This document shows, piece after piece, positions 28,133 through 36,668 of a stretch of 64,000 nt of DNA (position 1 is the stretch's first letter; each line of letters begins with the position of its first letter). The notes beneath the pieces were generated by a model. That model was not told the origin of the DNA, made no database searches, and saw only the letters and a list, made by a program, of their open reading frames with translations. Source of the DNA: Burkholderia sp. HI2500 (GTDB lineage: Bacteria > Pseudomonadota > Gammaproteobacteria > Burkholderiales > Burkholderiaceae); NCBI RefSeq assembly GCF_002223055.1, contig NZ_NKFL01000004.1:1798001-1862000 (forward strand), read 5' to 3'. Made by a program: the position numbers and the translations under genes.

Positions 28133-28660
28133 ATGGAATTCATCGATTCGATTAAGGCACGTATTCCCGACTACGCGAAGGACATTCGCCTGAACCTCGA
28201 CGGCACGATCTCGCGCTCGTCGCTCGAAGGCACCGACGCGGTGGGCGTCGCGCTGGCTGCGGCCATCGCGGCGAAGAGCACGGTGCTCATCAAGACGATC
28301 CGCGAAGCCGGCGTCCTGTCGCCCGAAGAGACGAACGCCGTGCTGACGGCGGCCGCGCTGATGGGGATGAACAACACCTGGTATCCGTATGTCGAGATGG
28401 CCGACGATGCCGACCTGAAGACGCAACGCGCCGAGCTGCGGATGGGCGCGTATGCGACGCACGGTGGCGTCGACAAGCGCAAGTTCGAGATGTACGCGCT
28501 CGCCGCATCGATCGTCGGCAAGTGCCACTTCTGCGTGAAGTCGCACTATGCGCTGCTGAAGAACGAGCAAGGGATGACCGTCACGCAGCTGCGCGACGTC
28601 GGCCGTATCGCGTCGGTGATCAATGCCGCCGCGCAAGTGATCGCCGCAGAAGGCGAATAA
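28133..28660 (+). CDS. ahpD: Alkyl hydroperoxide reductase AhpD
   Basis: 175-aa carboxymuconolactone-decarboxylase-fold thiol reductase that recycles AhpC. The active site is GKCHFCVKSH with Cys131, Cys134 and His138, and Glu119 lies upstream. These are shifted one residue from the M. tuberculosis AhpD residues (E118, C130, C133, H137). A clear AGGAG precedes the ATG. It is transcribed behind ahpC through an intercistronic hairpin. Confidence 0.95.
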   Translation: MEFIDSIKARIPDYAKDIRLNLDGTISRSSLEGTDAVGVALAAAIAAKSTVLIKTIREAGVLSPEETNAVLTAAALMGMNNTWYPYVEMADDADLKTQRAELRMGAYATHGGVDKRKFEMYALAASIVGKCHFCVKSHYALLKNEQGMTVTQLRDVGRIASVINAAAQVIAAEGE

Positions 28661-28712
28661 GCGGTTGCACCACCCGGCCGGCAACCGCGCCGGCCCGGTC
28701 GCCGCGCCAAAC

Positions 28713-28743
28713 GAAAATGCCACGCACCCGCGTGGCATTTTTC
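28713..28743. terminator. Bidirectional terminator ahpD/ispF
   Basis: Stem GAAAATGCCACGC (28713-28725) with GCGTGGCATTTTTC (28730-28743), flanked by A- and T-runs. It serves convergent ahpD and ispF. Confidence 0.85.
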
Positions 28744-28796
28744 ATTTCCGCAGCGCGGCGCAGCGCGGCGGGCGAACCGCGCGCCGCCGCCCGGCG

Positions 28797-29282
28797 TCAG
28801 CCGCCCTGCTTCACCAGCAGCGCGGCGGCCTGCGCCTCGATCCCTTCGCCACGGCCCAGATAGCCGAGCTTCTCGTTGGTCTTCGCCTTCACGTTCACGC
28901 GATCGAGCGGCAGCCCGAGATCGGCCGCGATGTTCACGCGCATCCCGTCGATATGCGGCGCCAGCTTCGGCGCCTGCGCGATCACGGTGCTGTCGACGTT
29001 CTGGATCGTGAAGCCGGCAGCCTTGACGCGTGCGGCGCACTCGCGCAGCAGCACGCGGCTGTCGGCGCCCTTGAACGCCGCGTCCGTGTCGGAGAAGTGG
29101 CGGCCGATGTCGCCGAGCGCCGCCGCGCCGAACAGCGCGTCGGTGATCGCGTGCAGCAGCACGTCCGCGTCCGAGTGGCCGAGCAGGCCGCGTTCGTACG
29201 GAATCGTCACGCCGCCGATGATGAGGGGGCGCCCCTCGACGAGCTGGTGCACGTCGTAGCCTTGTCCGATTCTGAAATCCAT
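28797..29282 (-). CDS. ispF: 2-C-methyl-D-erythritol 2,4-cyclodiphosphate synthase
   Basis: 161-aa trimeric enzyme of the MEP isoprenoid pathway that forms the cyclic diphosphate from CDP-ME phosphate. Zinc ligands Asp10 and His12 are in [11 protein letters not shown] and the third His is in [13 protein letters not shown]. The substrate-binding segment [16 protein letters not shown] is present. It follows ispD by 27 bases on the same strand, a classic pair. Confidence 0.97.
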   Translation of the reverse strand: MDFRIGQGYDVHQLVEGRPLIIGGVTIPYERGLLGHSDADVLLHAITDALFGAAALGDIGRHFSDTDAAFKGADSRVLLRECAARVKAAGFTIQNVDSTVIAQAPKLAPHIDGMRVNIAADLGLPLDRVNVKAKTNEKLGYLGRGEGIEAQAAALLVKQGG

Positions 29283-29309
29283 GCGTATTCCGATTGTGAG
29301 GGGTGAAAG

Positions 29310-30020
29310 TCAGGAAGCGTTCGAGGAGCGTGCGAGGATCGCTTCCGCGAGCGCGAAATCTTCCGGGTACGTGACCTTGAAATTGCGCAGGCTGCCCTGC
29401 ACGACGCGCGGCGTATGGCCGGCCCATTCGATCGCGCTCGCCTCGTCGGTCAGGTCGTGCCCTTCGCGCTGCGCGCGCAGGATCGCCTCGCGCAGCATGC
29501 CGATGCGGAACATCTGCGGCGTCTGCGCCTGCCACAGCGCGTCGCGCGACTCGGTGCGCGCGATCGCGTCGCCGCCGGCCGGCACGCGCTTGAGCGTATC
29601 GGCCACCGGCAGCGCGACGATGCCGCCGACCGGATCGTCCTTCAGCGTCGCGACGAGCGTGCGAATCAGCTCCGGCGTGATGCCCGGGCGCGCGGCGTCG
29701 TGCACCAGCACCCAGTCATGGTCGGTCGCGCCGAATTCGGCCAGTTCGAGCAGCCCGTTCAGCACCGACGCCTGGCGCGAGCCGCCGCCGCAGCGGCGCA
29801 CCGCGAAGCGCAGGCCCGCGAAGCGGCGCGCATCGAAGTGGGAATCGTCGGGCGCGAGGACGACGAGCGTCTGCGCGAATTCGCTGCACGCGTCGAACGC
29901 GGCAAGCGTGTAGTGCAGCAGCGCGCGGCCGGCCAGCGTGCGGTATTGCTTCGGCACGGCCGAGCCGGAGCGGCTGCCGGTGCCGGCACAGGGAATCAGG
30001 GCGAAAAGTCGGGGAGTCAC
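29310..30020 (-). CDS. ispD: 2-C-methyl-D-erythritol 4-phosphate cytidylyltransferase
   Basis: 236-aa MEP-pathway enzyme that joins CTP and MEP. The nucleotide-binding loop is [19 protein letters not shown], with the catalytic Arg/Lys pair in it. [13 protein letters not shown] and the [11 protein letters not shown] region are typical. First gene of ispD-ispF; its start lies about 100 bases from divergent mfd. Confidence 0.97.
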   Translation of the reverse strand: MTPRLFALIPCAGTGSRSGSAVPKQYRTLAGRALLHYTLAAFDACSEFAQTLVVLAPDDSHFDARRFAGLRFAVRRCGGGSRQASVLNGLLELAEFGATDHDWVLVHDAARPGITPELIRTLVATLKDDPVGGIVALPVADTLKRVPAGGDAIARTESRDALWQAQTPQMFRIGMLREAILRAQREGHDLTDEASAIEWAGHTPRVVQGSLRNFKVTYPEDFALAEAILARSSNAS

Positions 30021-30060
30021 GAAGGGAAACGCCGGAAAGATGAAATCGAGAAGCGGATTT

Positions 30061-30066
30061 TATAAT
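30061..30066 (+). promoter_or_regulatory. Perfect -10 box upstream of mfd
   Basis: TATAAT at 30061-30066, 62 bases before the mfd ATG. No good -35 hexamer is found 16-18 bases upstream, so only the -10 is supported. Confidence 0.4.
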
Positions 30067-30127
30067 AGGTCTTTCGTCTCGACCGGCGCACCGCGATGCG
30101 CCCGTGCACGCCACCCCTGTCGTCCCT

Positions 30128-33100
30128 ATGCCAGATAACGCTTCCACCCCGTCCGCCTCGCCCGTTGCCCGCGTCAAGCCCGGCCAGCGCTTCGCCTTCG
30201 ACGGCGCGCATGGTTCCGCCGACGCGCTCGCCATCGCCCGTTATCTCGCCGACAACCGCCAGGACGTGCCGCTCCTCGCGGTGATCTGCGCGAACGCGGT
30301 CGACGCGCAGCGGCTCTCGCAGGAAATCCGCTACTTCTCGCCCGACGCGCGCGTGCGCCTGCTGCCGGACTGGGAAACGCTGCCGTACGACACGTTCTCG
30401 CCGCACCAGGATCTCGTGTCCGAGCGGCTGGCCACGCTGCACGACCTCGGCGAGGGCCGCTGCGACATCCTGCTCGTGCCCGCAACCACCGCGCTGTACC
30501 GGATGCCGCCCGCGTCGTTCATGGCCGCGTACACGTTCGCGTTCGCACAGGGCGAGCGCCTCGACGAGGCGAAGCTGAAGGCGCAGCTCACGCTGGCCGG
30601 CTACGAGCACGTGAGCCAGGTCGTGCGGCCCGGCGAATACTGCGTGCGCGGCTCGCTGATCGACCTGTACCCGATGGGCTCGCCGCTGCCGTACCGAATC
30701 GACCTGTTCGACGACCAGGTCGACTCGATCCGCGCGTTCGACCCGGACACGCAGCGCAGCCTCTACCCGGTACGCGACGTGCGCCTCCTGCCCGGCCGCG
30801 AGTTTCCGTTCGACGAAGCCGCGCGCACGGCCTTCCGCAGCCGCTGGCGCGAGACCTTCGAAGGCGACCCGAGCCGTGCGCCGATCTACAAGGACATCGG
30901 CAACGGCGTGCCGTCGGCCGGCATCGAGTACTACCTGCCGCTGTTCTTCGACGAAACCGCCACGCTGTTCCACTACCTGCCGCAGGATGCGCACCTCGTG
31001 TTCACCGGCGATCTCGAGGCGTCGATCCGGCGCTTCACGGCCGACACGAAGCAGCGCCATGCGTTCCTCGCGCACGATCGCGAGCGGCCGATCCTCGAGC
31101 CGCAGCGCCTGTTCCTGTCCGACGAGGATTTCTTCGCGTTCGCGAAGCCGTTCGCCCGCGTCGTGCTGCCCGCACAGCCGGCCGGCGGCTGGGCGACGGC
31201 GCTGCCCGAGCTCACCGTCGACCGCCATGCCGACGATCCGCTCGCGTCGCTGCGCACGTTCGTCGAATCGTCGGGCAAGCGCGTGCTGCTGACGGTCGAA
31301 TCGGCCGGCCGCCGCGAGACGATCCTGCAACTGCTCGCCGAACACCATCTGCGCCCCGCGTCGAACGACCACTTCGCCGGCTGGCTCGAGAGCGACGCAC
31401 GTTTCGCGCTCGGCGTCGCGCCGCTCGCGAACGGCTTCGCGGTGCCGGGCGAAGGCTACGCGGTCGTCACCGAAACCGAGCTGTACGGCGCCCTCGGCCG
31501 CCGCACGGGCCGCCGCCGGCAGGAACAGGCGAGCAACGTCGACGCGATGGTGCGCGACCTGTCGGAGCTGAAGGTCGGCGACCCGGTCGTCCACGCACAG
31601 CACGGCATCGGCCGCTACATGGGCCTCGTGTCGATGGATCTCGGCGAAGGCGAAACCGAATTCCTGCATCTCGAATACTCGGGCGACAGCAAGCTCTACG
31701 TGCCGGTCGCGCAGTTGCTCGTGATCTCGCGCTACAGCGGCGCCGATCCCGACAGCGCGCCGCTGCACGCGCTCGGCTCCGGCCAGTGGGAACGCGCGAA
31801 GCGCAAGGCCGCGCAGCAGATCCGCGATACCGCCGCCGAGCTGCTGAACCTCTACGCACGCCGCGCGGCCCGCGAAGGCCATGCGTTCTCGCTCGATCCG
31901 CGCGACTACGTGAAGTTCGCGGAAAGCTTCGGCTTCGAGGAAACGCCCGACCAGGCGGCCGCCATTGCCGCCGTGATCGGCGACATGACGAGCGGCAAGC
32001 CGATGGACCGCCTCGTGTGCGGCGACGTCGGCTTCGGCAAGACCGAGGTGGCGCTGCGCGCCGCGTTCATCGCGGTGCTGGGCGGCAAGCAGGTCGCGCT
32101 GCTGTCGCCGACCACGCTGCTCGCCGAGCAGCACACACAGACCTTCGCCGATCGCTTCGCGGACTGGCCGGTGCGCATCGTCGAGCTGTCGCGCTTCAAG
32201 ACCACGAAGGAAGTCAACGCCGCGATCGCGCAGATCAACGAAGGCAGCGTCGACATCGTGATCGGCACGCACAAGCTGCTGTCGTCGGACGTGCAGTTCA
32301 AGCGCCTCGGCCTCGTGATCATCGACGAGGAACACCGCTTCGGCGTGCGCCAGAAGGAAGCGCTGAAGGCGCTGCGCGCGGAAGTCGACGTGCTGACGCT
32401 CACCGCGACGCCGATCCCGCGCACGCTCGGGATGGCGCTCGAAGGGCTGCGCGATTTCTCGGTGATTGCGACCGCACCGCAGAAGCGGCTCGCGATCAAG
32501 ACCTTCGTGCGCCGCGAGGAGGAAAGCGTGATCCGCGAGGCGATGCTGCGCGAACTGAAGCGCGGCGGCCAGGTGTACTTCCTGCACAACGAGGTCGAGA
32601 CGATCGAGAACCGCAAGGCGATGCTCGAGGCGCTCGTACCCGAAGCACGCATCGTGATCGCGCACGGCCAGATGCACGAACGCGAACTCGAACGGGTGAT
32701 GCGCGATTTCGTCGCGCAGCGCGCGAACGTGCTGCTGTGCACGACCATCATCGAGACCGGCATCGACGTGCCGAGCGCGAACACGATCATCATGCATCGC
32801 GCGGACAAGTTCGGCCTCGCGCAGCTTCACCAGCTGCGTGGCCGCGTCGGCCGCTCGCACCACCAGGCGTATGCGTACCTGCTGGTCCACGATCCGCAGG
32901 CGCTGACCAAGCAGGCGCAGCGCCGGCTCGAAGCGATCCAGCAGATGGAGGAACTCGGTTCGGGCTTCTATCTCGCGATGCACGACCTCGAGATCCGCGG
33001 CACCGGCGAAGTGCTCGGCGACAAGCAGTCCGGTGAGATCCACGAGATCGGCTTCCAGCTCTATACCGACATGCTGAACGACGCGGTGAAGGCGCTGAAG

Positions 33101-33598
33101 AACGGCAAGGAGCCCGACCTCACCGCCCCGCTCGCCGCGACGACGGAAATCAACCTGCATGCGCCGGCGATCCTGCCGGCCGACTACTGCGCGGACGTGC
33201 AGGAGCGGCTGTCGCTGTACAAGCGGCTCGCGAACTGCGAACACGGCGACGCGATCGACGGCATCCAGGAAGAGCTGATCGACCGCTTCGGCAAGCTGCC
33301 GCCGCAGGCGCACGCGCTCGTCGAGACGCACCGGCTGCGGATCGCCGCGAAGCCGCTCGGCATCGTGAAGATCGATGCGAGCGAGGTCGCGATCGGGCTG
33401 CAGTTCGAGCCGAATCCGCCGATCGATCCGATGCGGATCATCGAGATGGTGCAGAAGCATCGGCACATCAAGCTCGCGGGCCAGGACAAGCTGCGCATCG
33501 AGACGCGCTCGCCCGATCTCGCGATCCGCGTGTCGACGATCAAGGAAACGCTGCGCGCGCTCGGACCCAAGCAGGGAGCGGCTGCCGCGGTGCGCTGA
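30128..33598 (+). CDS. mfd: Transcription-repair coupling factor Mfd
   Basis: Removes stalled RNA polymerase at DNA lesions and recruits UvrA. 1156 aa from the ATG; an in-frame GTG at 30104 would add eight residues. The UvrB-homology N-terminus (LLPDWETLPYDTFSPHQDL) is followed by the RNAP-interaction domain (VHAQHGIGRYMGL). The helicase module has Walker A CGDVGFGKTEVALRAAF, DEEH in IIDEEHRFG, TATPIPRTL and QLRGRVGRS. A C-terminal TRCF domain follows. It is divergent from ispD. Confidence 0.97.
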   Translation: MPDNASTPSASPVARVKPGQRFAFDGAHGSADALAIARYLADNRQDVPLLAVICANAVDAQRLSQEIRYFSPDARVRLLPDWETLPYDTFSPHQDLVSERLATLHDLGEGRCDILLVPATTALYRMPPASFMAAYTFAFAQGERLDEAKLKAQLTLAGYEHVSQVVRPGEYCVRGSLIDLYPMGSPLPYRIDLFDDQVDSIRAFDPDTQRSLYPVRDVRLLPGREFPFDEAARTAFRSRWRETFEGDPSRAPIYKDIGNGVPSAGIEYYLPLFFDETATLFHYLPQDAHLVFTGDLEASIRRFTADTKQRHAFLAHDRERPILEPQRLFLSDEDFFAFAKPFARVVLPAQPAGGWATALPELTVDRHADDPLASLRTFVESSGKRVLLTVESAGRRETILQLLAEHHLRPASNDHFAGWLESDARFALGVAPLANGFAVPGEGYAVVTETELYGALGRRTGRRRQEQASNVDAMVRDLSELKVGDPVVHAQHGIGRYMGLVSMDLGEGETEFLHLEYSGDSKLYVPVAQLLVISRYSGADPDSAPLHALGSGQWERAKRKAAQQIRDTAAELLNLYARRAAREGHAFSLDPRDYVKFAESFGFEETPDQAAAIAAVIGDMTSGKPMDRLVCGDVGFGKTEVALRAAFIAVLGGKQVALLSPTTLLAEQHTQTFADRFADWPVRIVELSRFKTTKEVNAAIAQINEGSVDIVIGTHKLLSSDVQFKRLGLVIIDEEHRFGVRQKEALKALRAEVDVLTLTATPIPRTLGMALEGLRDFSVIATAPQKRLAIKTFVRREEESVIREAMLRELKRGGQVYFLHNEVETIENRKAMLEALVPEARIVIAHGQMHERELERVMRDFVAQRANVLLCTTIIETGIDVPSANTIIMHRADKFGLAQLHQLRGRVGRSHHQAYAYLLVHDPQALTKQAQRRLEAIQQMEELGSGFYLAMHDLEIRGTGEVLGDKQSGEIHEIGFQLYTDMLNDAVKALKNGKEPDLTAPLAATTEINLHAPAILPADYCADVQERLSLYKRLANCEHGDAIDGIQEELIDRFGKLPPQAHALVETHRLRIAAKPLGIVKIDASEVAIGLQFEPNPPIDPMRIIEMVQKHRHIKLAGQDKLRIETRSPDLAIRVSTIKETLRALGPKQGAAAAVR

Positions 33599-33703
33599 CG
33601 CGCTAGCGCCAGGTGCGGCGTTGCTGCACCGCACTGCGCCCGGCGCGGGCGGGCCGACGCGTTTTTGAGTATGATTTTCCCATTCATCAGACGGAGTTTT
33701 GCC

Positions 33704-34924
33704 ATGTCCACTCTCGACGCGACAGCGCCGTCCGCCGCACCCCAAGGCGAAGCGTCGCTCGTCAGCCTGCCCTGGATCAAGCAACTGGTGTCGATGGACA
33801 CGACGAGCCGCGTGCCGAACCTCGGCCTGATCGAAACGGTGCGTGACGCGCTCGCCGCGAAAGGCATCGCATCGACGATCACGCACGATCCGCGTGAAGG
33901 CTGGGCGAACCTGTTCGCCACCGTGCCCGCGCACGACGGCTCGACGAACGGCGGCATCGTGCTGTCCGGGCATACCGACGTCGTGCCGGTCGACGGCCAG
34001 CAATGGGACAGCAACCCGTTCGCGCCGGAGATCCGCGACGGCCGCCTGTACGGCCGCGGCACCTGCGACATGAAGGGCTTCATCGGCGCCGCTCTCGCGC
34101 TGCTGCCCGAGATGCAGGCGACGAAGCTCGCGAAGCCGATCCATTTCGCGCTGTCCTATGACGAGGAAATCGGCTGCGCGGGCGCGCCGCTGATGATTGC
34201 GGATCTGGTCAAGCGCGGCGTGCAGCCGTCCGGCTGCATCGTCGGCGAGCCGACCAGCATGCGGCCGATCATCGCGCACAAGGGCATCAATGCCTACCGC
34301 TGCTGCGTGCGCGGCCACGCGGCGCATTCGTCGCTGACGCCGAAGGGGCTGAACGCGATCGAGTATGCGGCGCGCCTCATCTGCCACATCCGCGACATCG
34401 CCGACCGCTTTCGCGCCGAAGGCCCGTTCGACGAACTGTACGACGTGCCGTTCACGACCGCGCAGACGAGCACGATCCAGGGCGGCAACGCGATCAACAC
34501 GGTGCCGGCCGAGTGCCGCTTCGACTTCGAGTTCCGCAACCTGCCGACGCTCGATCCCGAGCAGATCTTCACGCGCATCGAAGCGTATGCACGGGACACG
34601 CTGCTGCCGCAGATGCTGCGCGAGCATCCGAATGCCGCGATCGAGTTCTCGAAGATCGCCGCGGCGCCCGGCCTCGACGCCACCGAACAGGCCGCGATCA
34701 CGCAGCTCGTGCGCGCGCTGACGGCCGACCAGGACAAGCGCAAGGTCGCGTACGGCACCGAGGCCGGCTTGTTCGAACGCGCGGGCATCCCGAGCGTCGT
34801 GTGCGGGCCCGGCAACATCGAGCAGGCGCACAAGCCGAACGAATATGTCGAGCTCGCGCAGCTCGCCGGCTGCGAACAGTTCCTGCGCAAGTTCATCCGC
34901 AGCATGTCGGTCGACGCACACTGA
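33704..34924 (+). CDS. argE: Acetylornithine deacetylase (ArgE, M20 family)
   Basis: 406-aa M20 metallohydrolase that converts N-acetylornithine to ornithine and acetate. Metal ligands and catalytic residues are visible: His and Asp in LSGHTDVVPVDG, Asp in GRGTCDMKG, catalytic Glu-Glu in SYDEEIGCAG, and the dimerisation-domain His in KGINAYRCCVRGHAAHSS. GGAG lies seven bases before the ATG. Other M20 amidases cannot be excluded from sequence alone. A PLP dehydratase gene follows. Confidence 0.88.
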   Translation: MSTLDATAPSAAPQGEASLVSLPWIKQLVSMDTTSRVPNLGLIETVRDALAAKGIASTITHDPREGWANLFATVPAHDGSTNGGIVLSGHTDVVPVDGQQWDSNPFAPEIRDGRLYGRGTCDMKGFIGAALALLPEMQATKLAKPIHFALSYDEEIGCAGAPLMIADLVKRGVQPSGCIVGEPTSMRPIIAHKGINAYRCCVRGHAAHSSLTPKGLNAIEYAARLICHIRDIADRFRAEGPFDELYDVPFTTAQTSTIQGGNAINTVPAECRFDFEFRNLPTLDPEQIFTRIEAYARDTLLPQMLREHPNAAIEFSKIAAAPGLDATEQAAITQLVRALTADQDKRKVAYGTEAGLFERAGIPSVVCGPGNIEQAHKPNEYVELAQLAGCEQFLRKFIRSMSVDAH

Positions 34925-34984
34925 CTGCCTCCCGCCACGCCGGCTCGCGTGTGCGGGCCGGCCCACTCCGCCACCCGCCACGTC

Positions 34985-36004
34985 ATGTCGACTGAACAAC
35001 AGGGCGCCGCCCATACGACGATCGACGGCGAGCCGATCCCGACGCTCGATGAAATCGCCGCGCAGCATTTCGCGCTGTCGCCGTGGGTCGCGCGCACGCC
35101 CGTGTTCGAACGCGCCGACCTGCCATCGCTTGAAGGCACGCACGTCAACTTCAAGTTCGAGCTGCTGCAGGTCAGCGGCAGCTTCAAGGCGCGCGGCGCA
35201 TTCACGCACCTGCTCGCGCTCGACGAGGCGCGCAGGAACGCCGGCGTCACCTGCGTATCGGCCGGCAATCACGCGCCGGCCGTCGCGTACGCGGCGATGC
35301 GGCTCGGCAGCAGCGCCAAGGTCGTGATGTTCCATACCGCAAGCCCGTCGCGCATCGCGCAGTGCAAGCAGTACCGCGCGGAAGTCGTGCTGGCCGGCAG
35401 CGCATCGCAGGCATTCGATCTGGTCCGGCGGATCGAGGCCGAGGAAGGCCGCTTCTTCATCCATCCGTTCAACGGCTATCACACGATCCTCGGCACCGCG
35501 ACGCTCGGCTACGAATGGGCGACCCAGACGCCTGACCTCGACGCGGTGATCGTGCCGATCGGCGGCGGCGGGCTCGCGGCCGGCATGGCGACCGCGCTGC
35601 GGCTCGCGAATCCGCGTGTGCACGTGTACGGCGTCGAGCCGGAAGGCGCCGATGCGATGAGCCGCAGCTTCGCGGCGAATCACACGATCAAGATGAGCGC
35701 GATGCAGACGATCGCCGATTCGCTGATGGCGCCGCATACCGAGGAATACAGCTACCAGCTGTGCCGGCGCCACGTCGACCGCATCGTCACCGTGTCCGAC
35801 GACGCGCTGCGGGCCGCGATGCTGTTCCTGTTCTCGCAGCTGAAACTGTCGGTCGAACCGGCTTGCGCGGCTGCGCTGGCCGCCCTGCTCGGCCCGCTGC
35901 GCGAAACGCTGCAGGGCAAGCGCGTCGGCGTGCTGCTGTCGGGCACCAGTACCGACCCGGCCACACTCGGCATGCATCTCGCGCACGCGACACTGCAGCA
36001 CTGA
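34985..36004 (+). CDS. Threonine/serine dehydratase-like PLP enzyme
   Basis: 339-aa fold-type II PLP enzyme that would deaminate threonine, serine or a related hydroxyamino acid. The PLP Lys lies in SGSFKARGA, the substrate loop in VSAGNHAPAVAY (the usual Gln after NH is absent; AP replaces QG), and the phosphate-binding loop in IGGGGLAAG. There is no C-terminal ACT regulatory domain, so it is not biosynthetic IlvA of the long type. It sits 60 bases after argE. Confidence 0.82.
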   Translation: MSTEQQGAAHTTIDGEPIPTLDEIAAQHFALSPWVARTPVFERADLPSLEGTHVNFKFELLQVSGSFKARGAFTHLLALDEARRNAGVTCVSAGNHAPAVAYAAMRLGSSAKVVMFHTASPSRIAQCKQYRAEVVLAGSASQAFDLVRRIEAEEGRFFIHPFNGYHTILGTATLGYEWATQTPDLDAVIVPIGGGGLAAGMATALRLANPRVHVYGVEPEGADAMSRSFAANHTIKMSAMQTIADSLMAPHTEEYSYQLCRRHVDRIVTVSDDALRAAMLFLFSQLKLSVEPACAAALAALLGPLRETLQGKRVGVLLSGTSTDPATLGMHLAHATLQH

Positions 36005-36034
36005 CCCCACATCGGGCACGCGCGGACGAACCTA

Positions 36035-36075
36035 GGGTTATCCCCAGATTATGTTGACAGCCCTGTTGATAACCC
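36035..36075. promoter_or_regulatory. Inverted repeat with embedded TTGACA
   Basis: GGGTTATC (36035-36042) and GATAACCC (36068-36075) are perfect complements 25 bases apart, with TTGACA at 36054-36059 between them. No good -10 follows at the usual spacing. It could be an operator for the lipoprotein gene downstream, or a weak structure after the dehydratase. Confidence 0.35.
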
Positions 36076-36149
36076 GCCGGACAAGCACGCAAGTGGTTGA
36101 GCGCGCAGCGTTTTGCGCGCGCGGAGGTCGATCGTCACGAAATGGGCAG

Positions 36150-36581
36150 ATGCGGCCGCTGGCCGCCTGCGCCATGGCGATCGCCCTGCTCGCCGGTTGC
36201 GCGGCACCGCCGTCGCCCGTCGTCGACGCCCCCCCGGCCTGCACGCAGCCCGGCGAAAACCGCATGCTGCAGGCCGACCTGCTGTTCGGGCGCGACATCA
36301 CGGGGCGCGGCCCCGTCACCGATGCGGAGCGCGCGGCATTCCTCGCCGACACGGTCACACCACGGTTCCCCGACGGCCTCACCTACTGGGACACACACGG
36401 CCAGTGGCGCGACCAGACAAGCGGCGGGATCACGCGCGAAGACAGCTTCGTGATCCGTATCATCGCCGACGATACGCCCGATACGCGCACGCGGCTCGCC
36501 GCGATCCGGCAAGCGTATATGCAGCGCTTTCACCAGCAATCGGTCGGCATGACGGTCGTGCCGGCCTGCGCATCGTTCTGA
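36150..36581 (+). CDS. Putative lipoprotein, DUF3574-like
   Basis: 143 aa. A lipoprotein signal with lipobox LLAGC (Cys at about residue 17) suggests envelope anchoring. The mature domain contains LLFGRDITGRGPVTDAER, TPRFPDGLTYWDTHGQWRD and GGITREDSFVIRIIADD, which match my memory of DUF3574. Function unknown. The ATG was chosen for the lipobox; a longer frame is open upstream and no strong Shine-Dalgarno is seen. Confidence 0.65.
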   Translation: MRPLAACAMAIALLAGCAAPPSPVVDAPPACTQPGENRMLQADLLFGRDITGRGPVTDAERAAFLADTVTPRFPDGLTYWDTHGQWRDQTSGGITREDSFVIRIIADDTPDTRTRLAAIRQAYMQRFHQQSVGMTVVPACASF

Positions 36582-36613
36582 TTCCCCCTTCTCCGTCCGC
36601 CGGCCATTCGCGC

Positions 36614-36642
36614 AAAAAAAACGGGCGCCCGAAGGCGCCCGT
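36614..36642 (-). terminator. Terminator of mrcA
   Basis: 9-bp stem ACGGGCGCC (36621-36629) with GGCGCCCGT (36634-36642) and loop CGAA, followed on the minus strand by seven T residues. Confidence 0.85.
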
Positions 36643-36668
36643 CGCATGCCGGAACCGCGGCGTGCCGC

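Noticed and set aside
30017..36019. A 2000-codon open frame on the minus strand opposite mfd, argE and the dehydratase gene
   Set aside because: It is antisense to three well-supported genes and its translation is rich in Arg/Ala without any domain. The third-position GC bias removes stops in this frame.
36038..36046. TTATCCCCA as a DnaA box / replication origin
   Set aside because: A single imperfect box without an AT-rich region, other boxes or dnaA/parAB nearby.
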